DNA of 35,683 nt from Streptomyces viridosporus (GTDB lineage Bacteria; Actinomycetota; Actinomycetes; Streptomycetales; Streptomycetaceae): contig NZ_MSGP01000291.1 of NCBI RefSeq assembly GCF_002078235.1, forward strand, positions 1-35,683, given 5' to 3'. A program made the position numbers and the translations under genes. Below, one piece after another: positions 12,773-26,317 of the stretch (position 1 is the stretch's first letter; the number at the start of each line of letters is the position of its first letter). Below the pieces are notes generated by a model that made no database searches, was not told where the DNA came from, and saw only the letters and a program-made list of their open reading frames with translations.

Positions 12773-13324
12773 TCAACCGTACGCGAGCGCCAGGAGGAAG
12801 GACAGAGCCAGCAGAGTCGCCCATCCGGCGACCGACAGCCAGCCGAGCACCAGTCCGACCATCGCCAGTGCGTCCCCGTCCTCGCCGGTGCGCGCGATCT
12901 CGGCACGCGCCGCGTGGCCCAGGACGACCGCCGGGATGCCGGTGAGGCCGGCGGTGACCAGGCAGAGCCCGCCGCAGACGGCGGCACCCACCGCCTTCCC
13001 GTTCGTCCGCGGCCGGGGCGCCGCCAGGAACACCGGCGGTACGGCCGTCACGGGCCCGGGATGCGGCGCGGGCCCCTGGGGCAGGTCCGCCACCAGCAGC
13101 GTCAGCTCCCCCACCGTGCGCGCCGCGTACGCCCGTGCGACCCGCCGGTCGAACTCGGGCCGCTCCAGCCGTCCCTCGCCGTACCCGGCTCTGAGGACGT
13201 CCACGGCCCGTTCCCGGTCGGCGTGCGAGGCCAGCATCGAGGGGGCGGCCTGCCCGCTCCACGGCTGAGGTACACCGTGTCCCTGCTGCCAGGGCTGCCA
13301 CTGCGGATACGGCGAATGCGACAC
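12773..13324 (-). CDS. DUF1707/DUF4190 small membrane protein
   Basis: 183 residues. The N-terminal part holds a DUF1707 module (MLASHADRERAVDVLRAGYGEGRLERPEFDRRVARAYAARTVGEL, about 30-74), which in actinobacteria is a cytoplasmic domain found in front of varied membrane segments. After a Pro-rich linker come two hydrophobic segments with a small loop (about 112-136 and 150-180), the DUF4190 pattern. GTG 13324 was chosen with GGAGG nine bases upstream. Its stop codon lies immediately next to the str promoter region and downstream of rpoC in the same direction, so it is probably a separate transcript. Function unknown; I see nothing that links it to transcription or translation. Confidence 0.88.
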   Translation of the reverse strand: MSHSPYPQWQPWQQGHGVPQPWSGQAAPSMLASHADRERAVDVLRAGYGEGRLERPEFDRRVARAYAARTVGELTLLVADLPQGPAPHPGPVTAVPPVFLAAPRPRTNGKAVGAAVCGGLCLVTAGLTGIPAVVLGHAARAEIARTGEDGDALAMVGLVLGWLSVAGWATLLALSFLLALAYG

Positions 13325-13432
13325 CGAACACCACCTCCCCCGTCACGCCGGGTCCCTCCATGATGCGCCGGAGCGGACGTTCCGGCACCGCTACAGACGA
13401 GAACGGCCCTCGTGCCGGTTCCCGGGGAACGC

Positions 13433-13472
13433 CGAGGGGCGGTCACCCCGTACGGGGTGACCGCCCCTCGGA
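13433..13472 (-). terminator. Terminator of the rpoBC transcript
   Basis: 18-bp perfect stem, CCGAGGGGCGGTCACCCC (13433-13450), loop GTAC, and its complement (13455-13472), 13 bases after the rpoC stop. The tail is short of T, as is common in Streptomyces. It also faces the DUF1707 gene upstream region. Confidence 0.85.
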
Positions 13473-13485
13473 TCAAGCGGCTCGC

Positions 13486-17385
<3,900 letters not shown>

Positions 17386-17445
17386 TATGCGTCAATCCCT
17401 CTCAGGGTCGTGAGTCTTGGGGTCTGAAACGGGGGTCCTGGGGCC

Positions 17446-17473
17446 GGCGGGCCTTGAGCGATCAAGGCCCGCC
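17446..17473 (-). other. Hairpin in the rpoB-rpoC spacer
   Basis: GGCGGGCCTTG (17446-17456) and CAAGGCCCGCC (17463-17473) form an 11-bp stem with a six-base loop. There is no T run. It is more likely an RNA-processing or stability element, or a decoupling point, than a terminator. Confidence 0.6.
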
Positions 17474-17482
17474 GCACTCCCG

Positions 17483-20400
17483 TCAGACCTCTTCGACGCT
17501 GCTCGGCTCGCGCCGGGACAGGTCGATGCCGAGCTCCTCCGCAGCGCGGAAGACGTCCTCGTCGGTGTCACGCATCTCGATGGACATACCGTCGCTGGAC
17601 AGCACCTCCACGTTCAGGCACAGGGACTGCATCTCCTTGATGAGCACCTTGAAGGACTCGGGGATGCCGGGCTCGGGGATGTTCTCGCCCTTGACGATGG
17701 CCTCGTAGACCTTCACGCGGCCGGTGACGTCGTCGGACTTGATGGTCAGCAGCTCCTGGAGCGCGTAGGCGGCGCCGTACGCCTCGAGTGCCCACACCTC
17801 CATCTCGCCGAACCGCTGGCCACCGAACTGAGCCTTACCACCCAGCGGCTGCTGGGTGATCATGGAGTACGGGCCGGTCGAGCGGGCGTGCAGCTTGTCG
17901 TCGACCAGGTGGTGCAGCTTCAGGATGTACATGTAGCCGACCGAGATCGGGTCCGGGAACGGCTCACCCGAACGGCCGTCGAACAGCCGCGCCTTGCCGG
18001 ACGGGAGGACCATGCGGTCGCCGTCGCGGTTCGGGATGGTGTGCTCCAGCAGACCGGTGAGCTCGTCCTCACGGGCACCGTCGAAGACGGGGGTGGCCAC
18101 GTTGGTGCGCGGCTCGACCCGGTCGGCGCTGATGTCCTGGAGGCGCTGGGCCCACTCGTCCGCGAGGCCGGAGACGTCCCAGCCCTGGCTGGCGAGCCAG
18201 CCGAGGTGGATCTCCAGGACCTGTCCCGGGTTCATTCGGGACGGCACACCCAGCGGGTTGAGGATGATGTCGACCGGGGTCCCGTCCTCGAGGAACGGCA
18301 TGTCCTCGATGGGCAGGATCTTGGAGATGACACCCTTGTTGCCGTGCCGGCCGGCGAGCTTGTCACCGTCGGTGATCTTGCGCTTCTGCGCGACGTAGAC
18401 GCGCACCAGCTGGTTCACACCGGGGGGAAGCTCGTCGCCCTCCTCGCGGTCGAAGACGCGGACGCCGATGACCTTGCCGGTCTCGCCGTGCGGCACCTTC
18501 AGCGAGGTGTCACGGACCTCACGGGCCTTCTCACCGAAGATCGCGCGCAGCAGGCGCTCCTCGGGCGTCAGCTCGGTCTCACCCTTCGGGGTGACCTTGC
18601 CGACGAGGATGTCACCGGCGATGACCTCGGCACCGATGCGGATGATGCCGCGCTCGTCGAGGTCGGCGAGGACCTCCTCGGAGACGTTCGGGATGTCCCG
18701 GGTGATCTCCTCGGGGCCGAGCTTGGTGTCACGGGCGTCGACCTCGTGCTCCTCGATGTGGATCGAGGAGAGGACGTCGTCCTGCACGAGGCGCTGCGAC
18801 AGGATGATCGCGTCCTCGTAGTTGTGACCCTCCCACGGCATGAACGCGACCAGCAGGTTCTTGCCGAGCGCCATCTCGCCGTTCTCGGTGGCCGGACCGT
18901 CGGCCAGGACCTGGCCCTCGATGATCCGGTCGCCCTCGTTGACGATGACCTTCTGGTTGACCGAGGTGCCCTGGTTGGAACGGGCGAACTTGTGCAGGCG
19001 GTACGTGATGTACGTGCCGTCGTCGTTGGCGGTGGTGATGTAGTCCGCGGAGACCTCCTGGACCACACCGGCCTTCTCGGCCTTGACGACGTCGCCGGCG
19101 TCGACGGCGGAGCGGTACTCCATGCCGGTGCCGACGAGCGGTGCCTCGGACTTAATCAGCGGCACGGCCTGGCGCATCATGTTCGCGCCCATGAGGGCAC
19201 GGTTGGCGTCGTCGTGCTCGAGGAAGGGGATCATGGCGGTCGCGACCGACACCATCTGGCGCGGCGAGACGTCCATGTAGTCCACGTCCTCGGGGCCGAC
19301 GTAGTCGACCTCGCCGCCCTTGCGGCGGACCAGCACGCGGGCCTCGGCGAAGCGGAGGTCGTCCGTCAGCGGCGCGTTGGCCTGCGCGATGACGAAGCGG
19401 TCCTCCTCGTCGGCGGTCAGGTAGTCGACGGTGTCGGTGACCTGGCCGTCGTTGACCTTGCGGTACGGGGTCTCGACGAAACCGAACGCGTTGACCCGGC
19501 CGTAGGTGGCGAGCGAGCCGATCAGACCGATGTTCGGGCCTTCCGGCGTCTCGATCGGGCACATGCGGCCGTAGTGCGAGGGGTGCACGTCACGGACCTC
19601 GAAGCCGGCCCGCTCACGGGAGAGACCACCCGGGCCGAGCGCGGACAGACGACGCTTGTGCGTCAGCCCGGACAGCGGGTTGTTCTGGTCCATGAACTGG
19701 GACAGCTGGCTGGTGCCGAAGAACTCCTTGATGGAGGCGACGACCGGCCGGATGTTGATCAGGGTCTGCGGCGTGATCGCCTCGACGTCCTGCGTGGTCA
19801 TGCGCTCGCGCACGACGCGCTCCATCCGCGCCAGACCCGTGCGGACCTGGTTCTGGATGAGCTCGCCGACGCTGCGCAGACGGCGGTTGCCGAAGTGGTC
19901 GATGTCGTCGGTCTCGACGACGATCGTCTGACCGCTGTCGCCGACCGTCTCGATCTCGCCCGCGTGCAGCTTCACCAGGTACTTGATCGTCGAGATGACG
20001 TCCTCGACGGTCAGGACACCCGCGTCCAGCGGAGCGTCCGCGCCCAGCTTCTTGTTGACCTTGTAGCGGCCGACCTTGGCCAGGTCGTAGCGCTTGGGGT
20101 TGAAGTAGAGGTTCTCGAGCAGCGTCTGCGCGGCCTCACGCGTGGGGGGCTCGCCCGGGCGCAGCTTGCGGTAGATGTCGAGCAGCGCGTCGTCCTGGCC
20201 CTGGGTGTGGTCCTTCTCCAGGGTGGCGCGCATGGACTCGTACTCGCCGAACTCCTCGAGGATCTGCTCGGTGGTCCAGCCGAGCGCCTTCAGGAGGACG
20301 GTGACGGACTGCTTGCGCTTGCGGTCGATGCGGACGCCGACCATGTCGCGCTTGTCGATCTCCATCTCCAGCCAGGCACCCCGGGACGGGATGATCTTGG

Positions 20401-20968
20401 CGGAGAAGATGTCCTTGTCGGACGTCTTGTCGATGCTGGAGTCGAAGTAGACACCCGGCGAACGGACCAGCTGCGACACCACGACACGCTCGGTGCCGTT
20501 GATGACGAAGGTGCCCTTGTTCGTCATGAGCGGGAAGTCGCCCATGAAGACGGTCTGGGACTTGATCTCGCCGGTCTCGTTGTTGGTGAACTCGGCGGTG
20601 ACGAAGAGCGGGGCGGCGTACGTGAAGTCGCGCTCCTTGCACTCGTCGATGGAGTTCTTCGGCGGCTCGAAGCGGTGGTCACGGAAGGTCAGCGACATCG
20701 ACCCGGAGAAGTCCTCGATCGGGGAGATCTCCTCGAAGATCTCCTCCAGACCGGACTTGGTGGGGACGTCCTGACCGTTCTCCAGAGCCTCCTCGACGCG
20801 AGCCTTCCACGCGTCGTTGCCGAGCAGCCAGTCGAAGCTCTCGGTTTGCAGCGCGAGAAGGTTCGGAACCTCGAGGGGCTCCTTGATCTTTGCAAAGGAG
20901 ATGCGCAGCGGGGCGGTGCTGGCGCCGTTGTTCGTATTCGCGGTCGAGGCGTTGCGCGAGGCGGCCAA
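17483..20968 (-). CDS. rpoB: RNA polymerase beta subunit
   Basis: 1161 residues if the TTG at 20968 is used. TTG is chosen because GGAAGGA lies eight bases upstream and the protein then starts [20 protein letters not shown], the form known in Streptomyces; the in-frame codons before it have no ribosome-binding site. The rifampicin region [32 protein letters not shown] shows no resistance change, so the enzyme is predicted rifampicin-sensitive. The catalytic/lid segments, NRDG and [13 protein letters not shown] regions and the C-terminal clamp helix are intact. Its own promoter lies about 160 bases upstream. Confidence 0.99.
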   Translation of the reverse strand: MAASRNASTANTNNGASTAPLRISFAKIKEPLEVPNLLALQTESFDWLLGNDAWKARVEEALENGQDVPTKSGLEEIFEEISPIEDFSGSMSLTFRDHRFEPPKNSIDECKERDFTYAAPLFVTAEFTNNETGEIKSQTVFMGDFPLMTNKGTFVINGTERVVVSQLVRSPGVYFDSSIDKTSDKDIFSAKIIPSRGAWLEMEIDKRDMVGVRIDRKRKQSVTVLLKALGWTTEQILEEFGEYESMRATLEKDHTQGQDDALLDIYRKLRPGEPPTREAAQTLLENLYFNPKRYDLAKVGRYKVNKKLGADAPLDAGVLTVEDVISTIKYLVKLHAGEIETVGDSGQTIVVETDDIDHFGNRRLRSVGELIQNQVRTGLARMERVVRERMTTQDVEAITPQTLINIRPVVASIKEFFGTSQLSQFMDQNNPLSGLTHKRRLSALGPGGLSRERAGFEVRDVHPSHYGRMCPIETPEGPNIGLIGSLATYGRVNAFGFVETPYRKVNDGQVTDTVDYLTADEEDRFVIAQANAPLTDDLRFAEARVLVRRKGGEVDYVGPEDVDYMDVSPRQMVSVATAMIPFLEHDDANRALMGANMMRQAVPLIKSEAPLVGTGMEYRSAVDAGDVVKAEKAGVVQEVSADYITTANDDGTYITYRLHKFARSNQGTSVNQKVIVNEGDRIIEGQVLADGPATENGEMALGKNLLVAFMPWEGHNYEDAIILSQRLVQDDVLSSIHIEEHEVDARDTKLGPEEITRDIPNVSEEVLADLDERGIIRIGAEVIAGDILVGKVTPKGETELTPEERLLRAIFGEKAREVRDTSLKVPHGETGKVIGVRVFDREEGDELPPGVNQLVRVYVAQKRKITDGDKLAGRHGNKGVISKILPIEDMPFLEDGTPVDIILNPLGVPSRMNPGQVLEIHLGWLASQGWDVSGLADEWAQRLQDISADRVEPRTNVATPVFDGAREDELTGLLEHTIPNRDGDRMVLPSGKARLFDGRSGEPFPDPISVGYMYILKLHHLVDDKLHARSTGPYSMITQQPLGGKAQFGGQRFGEMEVWALEAYGAAYALQELLTIKSDDVTGRVKVYEAIVKGENIPEPGIPESFKVLIKEMQSLCLNVEVLSSDGMSIEMRDTDEDVFRAAEELGIDLSRREPSSVEEV

Positions 20969-21131
20969 GAGGGGGTCCTTCCGAGGGCTCGGACTCACTA
21001 CGCGCGTACCGGCCCCCCACCGTGCACAGAGACAGACATCCCAGGTCGGAGATGATCTGGTCGTCGGTGCTCGAGCGAGGGCATGCCCCTGGTGACGGGC
21101 AGGGGACAGCTAACAGGCAGCGCAAAGGGTC

Positions 21132-21160
21132 AGTGTAGCCACTTGGCACACTGATGTCCA
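21132..21160 (-). promoter_or_regulatory. rpoB promoter (HrdB type)
   Basis: Minus strand TGGACA (21160-21155), 17 bases, TACACT (21137-21132). Good match to TTGACA-17-TANNNT. It predicts a transcript start near 21125, about 157 bases before the TTG start. This would let rpoBC be transcribed independently of rplJL. Confidence 0.62.
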
Positions 21161-21452
21161 GTGCGGTTGTACGAGACCGGTGTAGGCCCTCGTTGCTCTC
21201 AACTCCTGCGACAAGGCGCTGCCCTCAACGCACGGTGATACTGCCCTCTTTGCCGTCGATCCATGCCTCGGATTCGGATCCTTGTGACGACGCGTCCCGA
21301 GAATCGCGCGCCGCGTGCGGTTCGTCAAGGCCCCCCTTGCTCGGACCGCCCGCCACCGGGCGAATCCTCACGGCCCGTGGAGGCACAACGAAGATCACCA
21401 TACCCCCCGCCGTCCCGGGCGCAAGGCAGCCGCCGCCGGGCCCCCGGATACA

Positions 21453-21490
21453 CCGAGGAGCGACCACCCGGATGGATGATCGCTCCTCGG
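21453..21490 (-). terminator. Attenuator-type hairpin after rplL
   Basis: CCGAGGAGCGA (21453-21463) pairs with TCGCTCCTCGG (21480-21490), 11 bp with a 16-base loop. It lies about 60 bases after the rplL stop. Partial termination at this point is known in other bacteria and sets the ratio of L7/L12 to beta subunit. There is no long T tail. Confidence 0.55.
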
Positions 21491-21549
21491 CGCTTACGCG
21501 TTACACGCCCGGAGGGGTCGTGTGAGGATCCTGACGGACCCGGAAGGTC

Positions 21550-21939
21550 TTACTTGACCTCGACGGAGGCGCCGGCGCCCTCGAGGGCCTCCTTGGCCTT
21601 GTCCGCGGCCTCCTTGTTGACCTTCTCGAGAACCGGCTTCGGGGCGCCGTCGACCAGGTCCTTGGCCTCCTTGAGGCCCAGGGAGGTGAGCTCGCGCACG
21701 ACCTTGATGACCTGGATCTTCTTGTCGCCGGCGCCGGCGAGGATGACGTCGAACTCGTCCTTCTCCGGCTCGGCCTCGGCGGCGGCGCCACCGGCGGCAC
21801 CACCGGCGACGACGACCGGGGCGGCCGCGGCGGCGGTGACGTCGAACTTCTCCTCGAAGGCCTTCACGAACTCGGAGAGCTCGATGAGGGTCATCTCCTC
21901 GAACTGGGCCAGCAGCTCGTCCTGGGTGAGCTTCGCCAT
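21550..21939 (-). CDS. rplL: 50S ribosomal protein L7/L12
   Basis: 129 residues. The N-terminal dimerisation helices ([32 protein letters not shown]), an Ala-rich hinge (about 36-60), and the C-terminal factor-binding domain ([40 protein letters not shown]) are complete. It recruits translation GTPases such as the EF-Tu and EF-G encoded nearby. It follows rplJ by 115 bases. Confidence 0.99.
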   Translation of the reverse strand: MAKLTQDELLAQFEEMTLIELSEFVKAFEEKFDVTAAAAAPVVVAGGAAGGAAAEAEPEKDEFDVILAGAGDKKIQVIKVVRELTSLGLKEAKDLVDGAPKPVLEKVNKEAADKAKEALEGAGASVEVK

Positions 21940-22054
21940 GATGGCGGTCCTTCCACTAAATCGGCAGGTGCCGGATGTACTGGGTGAGGCGGGCGTACGT
22001 CGGGCCCGCTGCGACCCTTGCCGCTAGGCGGCCGGGGTCAGGAAGCGAGCCGAA

Positions 22055-22585
22055 TTACTCGGCACCGCCCTGCTCGTCCTGCTTGGCGCGCAGCGCGTCC
22101 ACGGTGCGGACGAGCTTCGACGGCAGCGCCTGGAAGACGGAGGCAGCCTGGGACTGCTTCCCCTTGAAGGCACCGGCCAGCTTGGACAGCAGAACCTCGC
22201 GGGACTCGAGGTCCGCGAGCTTCTTGATCTCGTCGGCGGAGAGCGCCTTGCCGTCAAGGACACCGCCCTTGATGACGAGATTCGGGTTCTCCTTGGCGAA
22301 GTCACGAAGACCCTTCGCCGACTCCACCGGGTCACCGGTGACGAAGGCGACCGCCGTCGGACCAGCGAAGAGCTGGTCGTCCAGCGTGATCCCGGCCTCG
22401 TTGGCCGCAATCTTGGTCAGCGTGTTCTTCACCACGGCGTACTGGGCGTTCTCACCGAGCGAACGACGCAGCGTCTTGAGCTGCGCCACGGTGAGACCGC
22501 GGTACTCGGTCAGCACGGCGGCGTTGGAGCTGCGGAACTTGTCCGTCAGCTCGGCAACCGCGGCAGCCTTGTCGGGCCTCGCCAT
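22055..22585 (-). CDS. rplJ: 50S ribosomal protein L10
   Basis: 176 residues, the stalk base that carries L7/L12 dimers. [36 protein letters not shown] and the [25 protein letters not shown] region identify it. The C-terminal helix that binds L7/L12 is complete. ATG 22585 follows a GGAGGCCGAGG site. A long leader with an attenuator-like hairpin precedes it, so autoregulation by L10-L12 is likely. Confidence 0.99.
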   Translation of the reverse strand: MARPDKAAAVAELTDKFRSSNAAVLTEYRGLTVAQLKTLRRSLGENAQYAVVKNTLTKIAANEAGITLDDQLFAGPTAVAFVTGDPVESAKGLRDFAKENPNLVIKGGVLDGKALSADEIKKLADLESREVLLSKLAGAFKGKQSQAASVFQALPSKLVRTVDALRAKQDEQGGAE

Positions 22586-22826
22586 AGAGCCTCGGCCTCC
22601 TTCCGGGTGATTCGGACCGCGCGGACCCGAAGGAGGACTGGGGAAAACGAAACGCCCCGGGCGCAGGCGCACGGGGCGAGGCTCGACCGGTTTTCCGCAC
22701 GCGCTCGGCGGCGAATTCCGGGAGCTCTTCCACAGTCACCTGCGCGGGTCGTCCGCAGTTCAGCGGATCCTTCGGCCACCGCACCCTCTTGCGAGCGCAC
22801 GGCAACGACCAGCGGTCTTTGGCTTC
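22586..22826 (-). ncRNA. L10-type leader of rplJL
   Basis: About 240 bases lie between the predicted transcript start and rplJ. The leader contains a GC-rich hairpin with a T tail (22653-22678) close to the gene and further upstream folded stretches. In other bacteria this leader binds the L10-L12 complex. The assignment rests on position and on the terminator-like hairpin, not on a recognised sequence motif. Confidence 0.5.
22653..22678 (-). terminator. Attenuator in the rplJ leader
   Basis: CGCCCCG (22653-22659) pairs with CGGGGCG (22672-22678) with a 12-base loop; on the minus strand it is followed by TTTCGTTTT. This is a plausible intrinsic terminator ahead of rplJ, about 68 bases before its start, which could be controlled by L10 binding. 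Confidence 0.55.
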
Positions 22827-22832
22827 CGTGGA

Positions 22833-22862
22833 AGAGTACGGGAACGGATCGGCGTCAGGCAA
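22833..22862 (-). promoter_or_regulatory. rplJ promoter (HrdB type)
   Basis: Minus strand TTGCCT (22862-22857), 18 bases, TACTCT (22838-22833). It stands between the end of the lipoprotein gene and the rplJ leader, as expected for a separate rplJL transcript. Confidence 0.5.
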
Positions 22863-22889
22863 ATCGGCCGAGCGGGCGCCCCGGGAGCG

Positions 22890-23831
22890 TCAGGAGTCGA
22901 GACCGGCCTCGGGGTCCTCCTCCAGCCCCTCCAGCTCCTGCATCATCTCCATGAGGTCGAAGGTGTCCTTCGCCGGCGGCGCCTGGACCTCGGCCTCGGC
23001 GCCGTAGTCGGAGTAGTGGGCCGTCATGTTCATCGTGCCCTGGGCCATCTTCATCCCGACGACCATCTTGACCGGGTAGTTGTCCTCGTTGACCCAGACC
23101 TGGGTGTCGTAGCCCTTCAGGCCCGTCTTCTCGACGTTGGCGATCAGGTCCTCGCGCTGCTCGGCGGAGAGCATGTCGAAGGACTTGTTGGCGTCGACCA
23201 TCTCCTCGAAGCTCAACGTGCCCTTGTAGTGCTGCGCCTGGACGCCGTCGACCTTCTCCGGGCCGACGTGCTTCAGGTTCGGCGACTCCAGCAGCATGGC
23301 GAGCTGCTTCGACGGGTCCTGGTTCATGTTCTCCAGGCCGCTGGTCATCTGCTGCTGCACTTCCGCGTCGCCGGACGCCTCGGCGATGGCGGCGAAGTCC
23401 ATCTTCATCCAGCGCTTGCCGTCCATCTCGGCGGCCTGCTTCTCCCCCATGTCCATGTACATGACGTTGTCCAGCATGATCATGCGGACCTCGTCGGGGG
23501 CGTCGGGGCCGCCCTCCGCGAGCGCGGAGCCCGTCATGGTCACGTCCATGACGGCGGGGTCCCAGCCCTGGACCCCGGAGAGCTCCATGGTGCCGCCGCC
23601 CCCCGCGCCGGCCGGCATCGACATGGTCATCCGGACCTTGGAGGACTTGGCCTCCGAGGTCTTCTTGAAGGCGGCCTGGAGGACCTTGGTCATCTCGTTC
23701 TGGGTCTGGGACTCCGTCGCGCCGGCGGCCTTCTTCCCGCCCCCGTCACCGTCCTGACAGCCCGCGACACCCACGACGACGGCCACGGCCGTCAGAGAGA
23801 CACCCGCGCGCTTCCATGCGGCCATGCCCAT
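22890..23831 (-). CDS. Secreted lipoprotein, LppX/LprG-like
   Basis: 313 residues from ATG 23831 (GTG 23840 is an alternative). A lipobox VAGC with Cys25 follows a short hydrophobic stretch, so the protein is probably lipid-anchored on the outside of the membrane. The mature part has no enzymatic motif but is rich in Met and Asp/Glu/Gly, and has the length and layout (SKVRMTMSMPAG, VMYMDMGEKQ, VWVNEDNYPVKMVVGMKM, then an acidic tail) of bacterial proteins with a LolA/LppX-like sheet. Such proteins bind lipids or assist export in mycobacteria. The gene sits between rplA and rplJ in the same direction but is separated from rplA by a strong terminator. Function not known. Confidence 0.85.
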   Translation of the reverse strand: MGMAAWKRAGVSLTAVAVVVGVAGCQDGDGGGKKAAGATESQTQNEMTKVLQAAFKKTSEAKSSKVRMTMSMPAGAGGGGTMELSGVQGWDPAVMDVTMTGSALAEGGPDAPDEVRMIMLDNVMYMDMGEKQAAEMDGKRWMKMDFAAIAEASGDAEVQQQMTSGLENMNQDPSKQLAMLLESPNLKHVGPEKVDGVQAQHYKGTLSFEEMVDANKSFDMLSAEQREDLIANVEKTGLKGYDTQVWVNEDNYPVKMVVGMKMAQGTMNMTAHYSDYGAEAEVQAPPAKDTFDLMEMMQELEGLEEDPEAGLDS

Positions 23832-23913
23832 GAATCCCACCCCTGGTTGTTCCGCTGTTGCTTCACCTGTGAATCAAGTGAACCGTAACGCACCTCACTG
23901 ACACGGGCGTACG

Positions 23914-23956
23914 AAAAAACCCGTCCCCGCGCCTTCGGGAGGCGCGGGGACGGGTT
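23914..23956 (-). terminator. Terminator after rplA
   Basis: A 16-bp stem AACCCGTCCCCGCGCC with its complement (23918-23956), loop of seven bases, and on the minus strand six T residues at the 3' end (two pairing within the stem). It lies about 40 bases after rplA: a classic intrinsic terminator and the clearest in the window. Confidence 0.93.
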
Positions 23957-23993
23957 CACTGCGTCACGGGCCGGTCGGACCGGCCCGGCCGGC

Positions 23994-24719
23994 TCAGACC
24001 GCGGCCGGGTCCTCCTCGACGAGGAGGTTGCGGGTGCGGTTCGGGTCGAGCGGGATGCCGGGGCCCATCGTGGTGGTGATGGCGGCCTTCTTGATGTAGC
24101 GGCCCTTGGCGGCGGACGGCTTCAGACGGAGGATCTCCTCCAGCGCGGCGCCGTAGTTCTCCACCAGCTTGGTGTCGTCGAACGACGTCTTGCCGATGAT
24201 GAAGTGCAGGTTCGAGTGCTTGTCGACGCGGAACTCGATCTTGCCGCCCTTGATGTCGTTGACGGCCTTGGCGACGTCCGGGGTCACGGTGCCGGTCTTG
24301 GGGTTCGGCATCAGACCACGGGGACCGAGCACGCGGCCGAGGCGGCCGACCTTGCCCATGAGGTCGGGGGTGGCGACGACGGCGTCGAAGTCCAGACGGC
24401 CCTTCGACACCTCGTCGATCAGCTCGTCGGCGCCGACGATGTCGGCGCCCGCGGCACGCGCGGCCTCGGCACGGTCACCGGTCGCGAAGACCAGGACCCG
24501 GGCGGTCTTGCCGGTGCCGTGCGGGAGGTTCACGGTGCCACGGACCATCTGGTCGGCCTTGCGCGGGTCGACACCCAGGCGGAAGGCGACCTCGACGGTG
24601 CCGTCGAACTTGGTCGTGGAGGTCTCCTTGGCCAGACGGACGGCCTCGAGCGGGGCGTACAGCTTCTCCCGGTCGATCTTGGCGTCCGCAGCGCGGAGAG
24701 ACTTGCTGCGCTTGCTCAC
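23994..24719 (-). CDS. rplA: 50S ribosomal protein L1
   Basis: 241 residues, the normal length. The start is GTG 24719 ([15 protein letters not shown]) with AGGAG six bases upstream. The conserved signature [24 protein letters not shown] and the domain II fold are complete. L1 binds 23S rRNA and in other bacteria represses its own operon by binding the leader of rplK. It is the second gene of the rplK-rplA pair, 83 bases after rplK. Confidence 0.99.
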   Translation of the reverse strand: MSKRSKSLRAADAKIDREKLYAPLEAVRLAKETSTTKFDGTVEVAFRLGVDPRKADQMVRGTVNLPHGTGKTARVLVFATGDRAEAARAAGADIVGADELIDEVSKGRLDFDAVVATPDLMGKVGRLGRVLGPRGLMPNPKTGTVTPDVAKAVNDIKGGKIEFRVDKHSNLHFIIGKTSFDDTKLVENYGAALEEILRLKPSAAKGRYIKKAAITTTMGPGIPLDPNRTRNLLVEEDPAAV

Positions 24720-24802
24720 TAAAAGCTCCTGTGGATTGTCGAGGAGTCGTGGTCCGGGCCGAGCAGGCCCTTCCACACTTCTGCTTGGCTTGCGGGTGGA
24801 GG

Positions 24803-25237
24803 TCAGCCCTCGACCGTGACGCCCATGGAACGGGCGGTGCCGGCGATGATCTTCTCGGCGGCGTCCAGGTCGTTGGCGTTGAGGTCGGGCAGCTTGGTGG
24901 TGGCGATCTCGCGGACCTGGTCGCGGGTGATCTTCGCGACCTTGGTCTTGTGCGGCTCGCCGGAGCCCTTCTCCACGCCCGCGGCCTTGAGGATCATCTT
25001 GGCGGCCGGGGGGGTCTTGGTGATGAAGGTGAAGGAACGGTCCTCGTAGACCGTGATCTCCACCGGGATGACCCAACCGCGCTGCGACTCGGTCGCGGCG
25101 TTGTAGGCCTTGCAGAACTCCATGATGTTGACGCCGTGCTGGCCCAGCGCGGGGCCGACCGGCGGAGCCGGGTTGGCGGCACCGGCCTGGATCTGGAGCT
25201 TGATGAGCCCCGTGACCTTCTTCTTCTTGGGAGGCAT
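24803..25237 (-). CDS. rplK: 50S ribosomal protein L11
   Basis: 144 residues, full length. The N-terminal part ([40 protein letters not shown]) contains the two conserved proline motifs that lie in the thiostrepton site with 23S rRNA, and the C-terminal RNA-binding domain is complete. L11 also is needed for RelA activation in stringent response. ATG 25237 is preceded by GGAGAG. A terminator-like hairpin and a candidate promoter lie between nusG and this gene. Confidence 0.99.
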   Translation of the reverse strand: MPPKKKKVTGLIKLQIQAGAANPAPPVGPALGQHGVNIMEFCKAYNAATESQRGWVIPVEITVYEDRSFTFITKTPPAAKMILKAAGVEKGSGEPHKTKVAKITRDQVREIATTKLPDLNANDLDAAEKIIAGTARSMGVTVEG

Positions 25238-25309
25238 GGCTCTCCGGGTCCTTTCGATTCGGGTCCTGCCCGCGTCATGGGGACAACCCGGACGCAGGCA
25301 TACCGCACA

Positions 25310-25337
25310 ACGATAGCGGGTATGAATGTGCGGCCAA
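25310..25337 (-). promoter_or_regulatory. Candidate rplK promoter inside an inverted repeat
   Basis: Minus strand TTGGCC (25337-25332), 16 bases, TATCGT (25315-25310). Arms CCGCACA (25303-25309) and TGTGCGG (25327-25333) form an imperfect palindrome over the same area. It follows a terminator-like hairpin after nusG, so rplK could be transcribed on its own. The match is moderate. Confidence 0.35.
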
Positions 25338-25344
25338 AAACCGA

Positions 25345-25382
25345 GCAGGTCAGACGGACGCGCGAGCGCTCGCCTGACCTGC
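25345..25382 (-). terminator. Terminator-like hairpin after nusG
   Basis: GCAGGTCAG (25345-25353) pairs with CTGACCTGC (25374-25382), with a GC-rich inner palindrome GCGAGCGCTCGC. On the minus strand it is followed by TCGG and five T residues. A reading-through or partial terminator between nusG and rplK is likely. Confidence 0.6.
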
Positions 25383-25418
25383 GCGGAAGCGTGGGTCCAG
25401 AGGATCCGGCCCGAAGGG

Positions 25419-26237
25419 TCAGTTCTTCTGGATCTGGTCGAAGGAGAGCTCGACCGGCGTCTCGCGACCGAAGATCTCCACCAGGCCCTTGACCTTCTTG
25501 GAGTCGGGGTTGATCTCGTTGATGGTCGCCTGGAGCGTGGCGAACGGGCCGTCGGTGACGGTGACCGAGTCGCCGACCTCGAAGTCCAGCACCTGGACCT
25601 CGACCTTGCGCTGCGGAGCCGGCTTGCCCTCGGCCTCGGCGGCCTCGCGGGCGGCCTTCTCCTCGGCCTCCGGGGCGAGCATCTTGACGATCTCGTCCAG
25701 CGTCAGCGGGTACGGGTCGTAGGCGTTGCCCACGAAGCCGGTGACACCGGGGGTGTTGCGGACGACGCCCCAGGACTCGTTCGTCAGGTCCATGCGGACC
25801 AGGACGTAGCCCGGGAGCTTGTTCTGCTTGATCGTCTTGCGGTCGCCGTTCTTGATCTGGACGACCTCTTCCTGCGGCACCTCGGCCTGGAAGATGTACT
25901 CCTCGACGTTCAGCGAGACGGCGCGCTGCTCCAGGTTGGTCTTCACCCGGTTCTCGTATCCGGCGTACGTGTGGATGACGTACCACTCGCCGGGCAGCGT
26001 CCGCAGTTCCTCGCGGAGCTTCTCGACCGGGTCGCGGTCGTCCTCCTCGGCCGCTTCCTCGCCCTCGGCGGCGTCCTCGGCCTCGGCGGACTCGTCCGCG
26101 GTGTCGGCAGCCTCGGCCTCGGCGGAGGCCTCGGTGTCCTCGATGTCCTCGCCCGCGACGGCGTCGAGCGCGTCCTCGGCGGACTCGGCCCCCTCGTCGC
26201 GAGGCTCAACGGCGTCGTTCACGTTCGGGTCAGACAC
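25419..26237 (-). CDS. nusG: Transcription elongation/antitermination factor NusG
   Basis: 272 residues. The first about 70 are very acidic and Ala-rich with no fold motif, as in other actinobacterial NusG proteins; this segment is disordered and of unknown role. The NGN domain follows ([46 protein letters not shown]), then an Ala/Glu linker, then a KOW domain ending [18 protein letters not shown]. NusG links RNA polymerase to ribosomes and Rho. The start is GTG 26237 with AGGAAGAAG upstream. It follows secE by 80 bases. Confidence 0.98.
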   Translation of the reverse strand: MSDPNVNDAVEPRDEGAESAEDALDAVAGEDIEDTEASAEAEAADTADESAEAEDAAEGEEAAEEDDRDPVEKLREELRTLPGEWYVIHTYAGYENRVKTNLEQRAVSLNVEEYIFQAEVPQEEVVQIKNGDRKTIKQNKLPGYVLVRMDLTNESWGVVRNTPGVTGFVGNAYDPYPLTLDEIVKMLAPEAEEKAAREAAEAEGKPAPQRKVEVQVLDFEVGDSVTVTDGPFATLQATINEINPDSKKVKGLVEIFGRETPVELSFDQIQKN

Positions 26238-26282
26238 GGTGGCTGCTTCTTCCTGGATACATAGGGGTGGAACATGCGAAAG

Positions 26283-26305
26283 GAGCGCCGGGTGCCTCGG
26301 CGCTC
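26283..26305 (-). other. Hairpin in the secE-nusG spacer
   Basis: GAGCGCCG (26283-26290) with CGGCGCTC (26298-26305), an 8-bp stem with a seven-base loop, followed on the minus strand by CTTTCGC. It lies a few bases after the secE stop and could attenuate nusG transcription a little. Confidence 0.5.
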
Positions 26306-26317
26306 TTCGCTCCCGGC

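Larger units (their letters stand above)
20969..21549. other. rplL-rpoB spacer
   Basis: 581 bases without a gene. Seen from rplL: a stable hairpin (21453-21490), a featureless stretch, then a promoter (21132-21160) and a leader of about 157 bases before rpoB. No small protein gene, repeat or tRNA was found. Confidence 0.7.

Noticed and set aside
17483-20968. Rifampicin-resistant second rpoB
   Set aside because: The resistance region has the ordinary sensitive sequence, and the gene is in the core operon.
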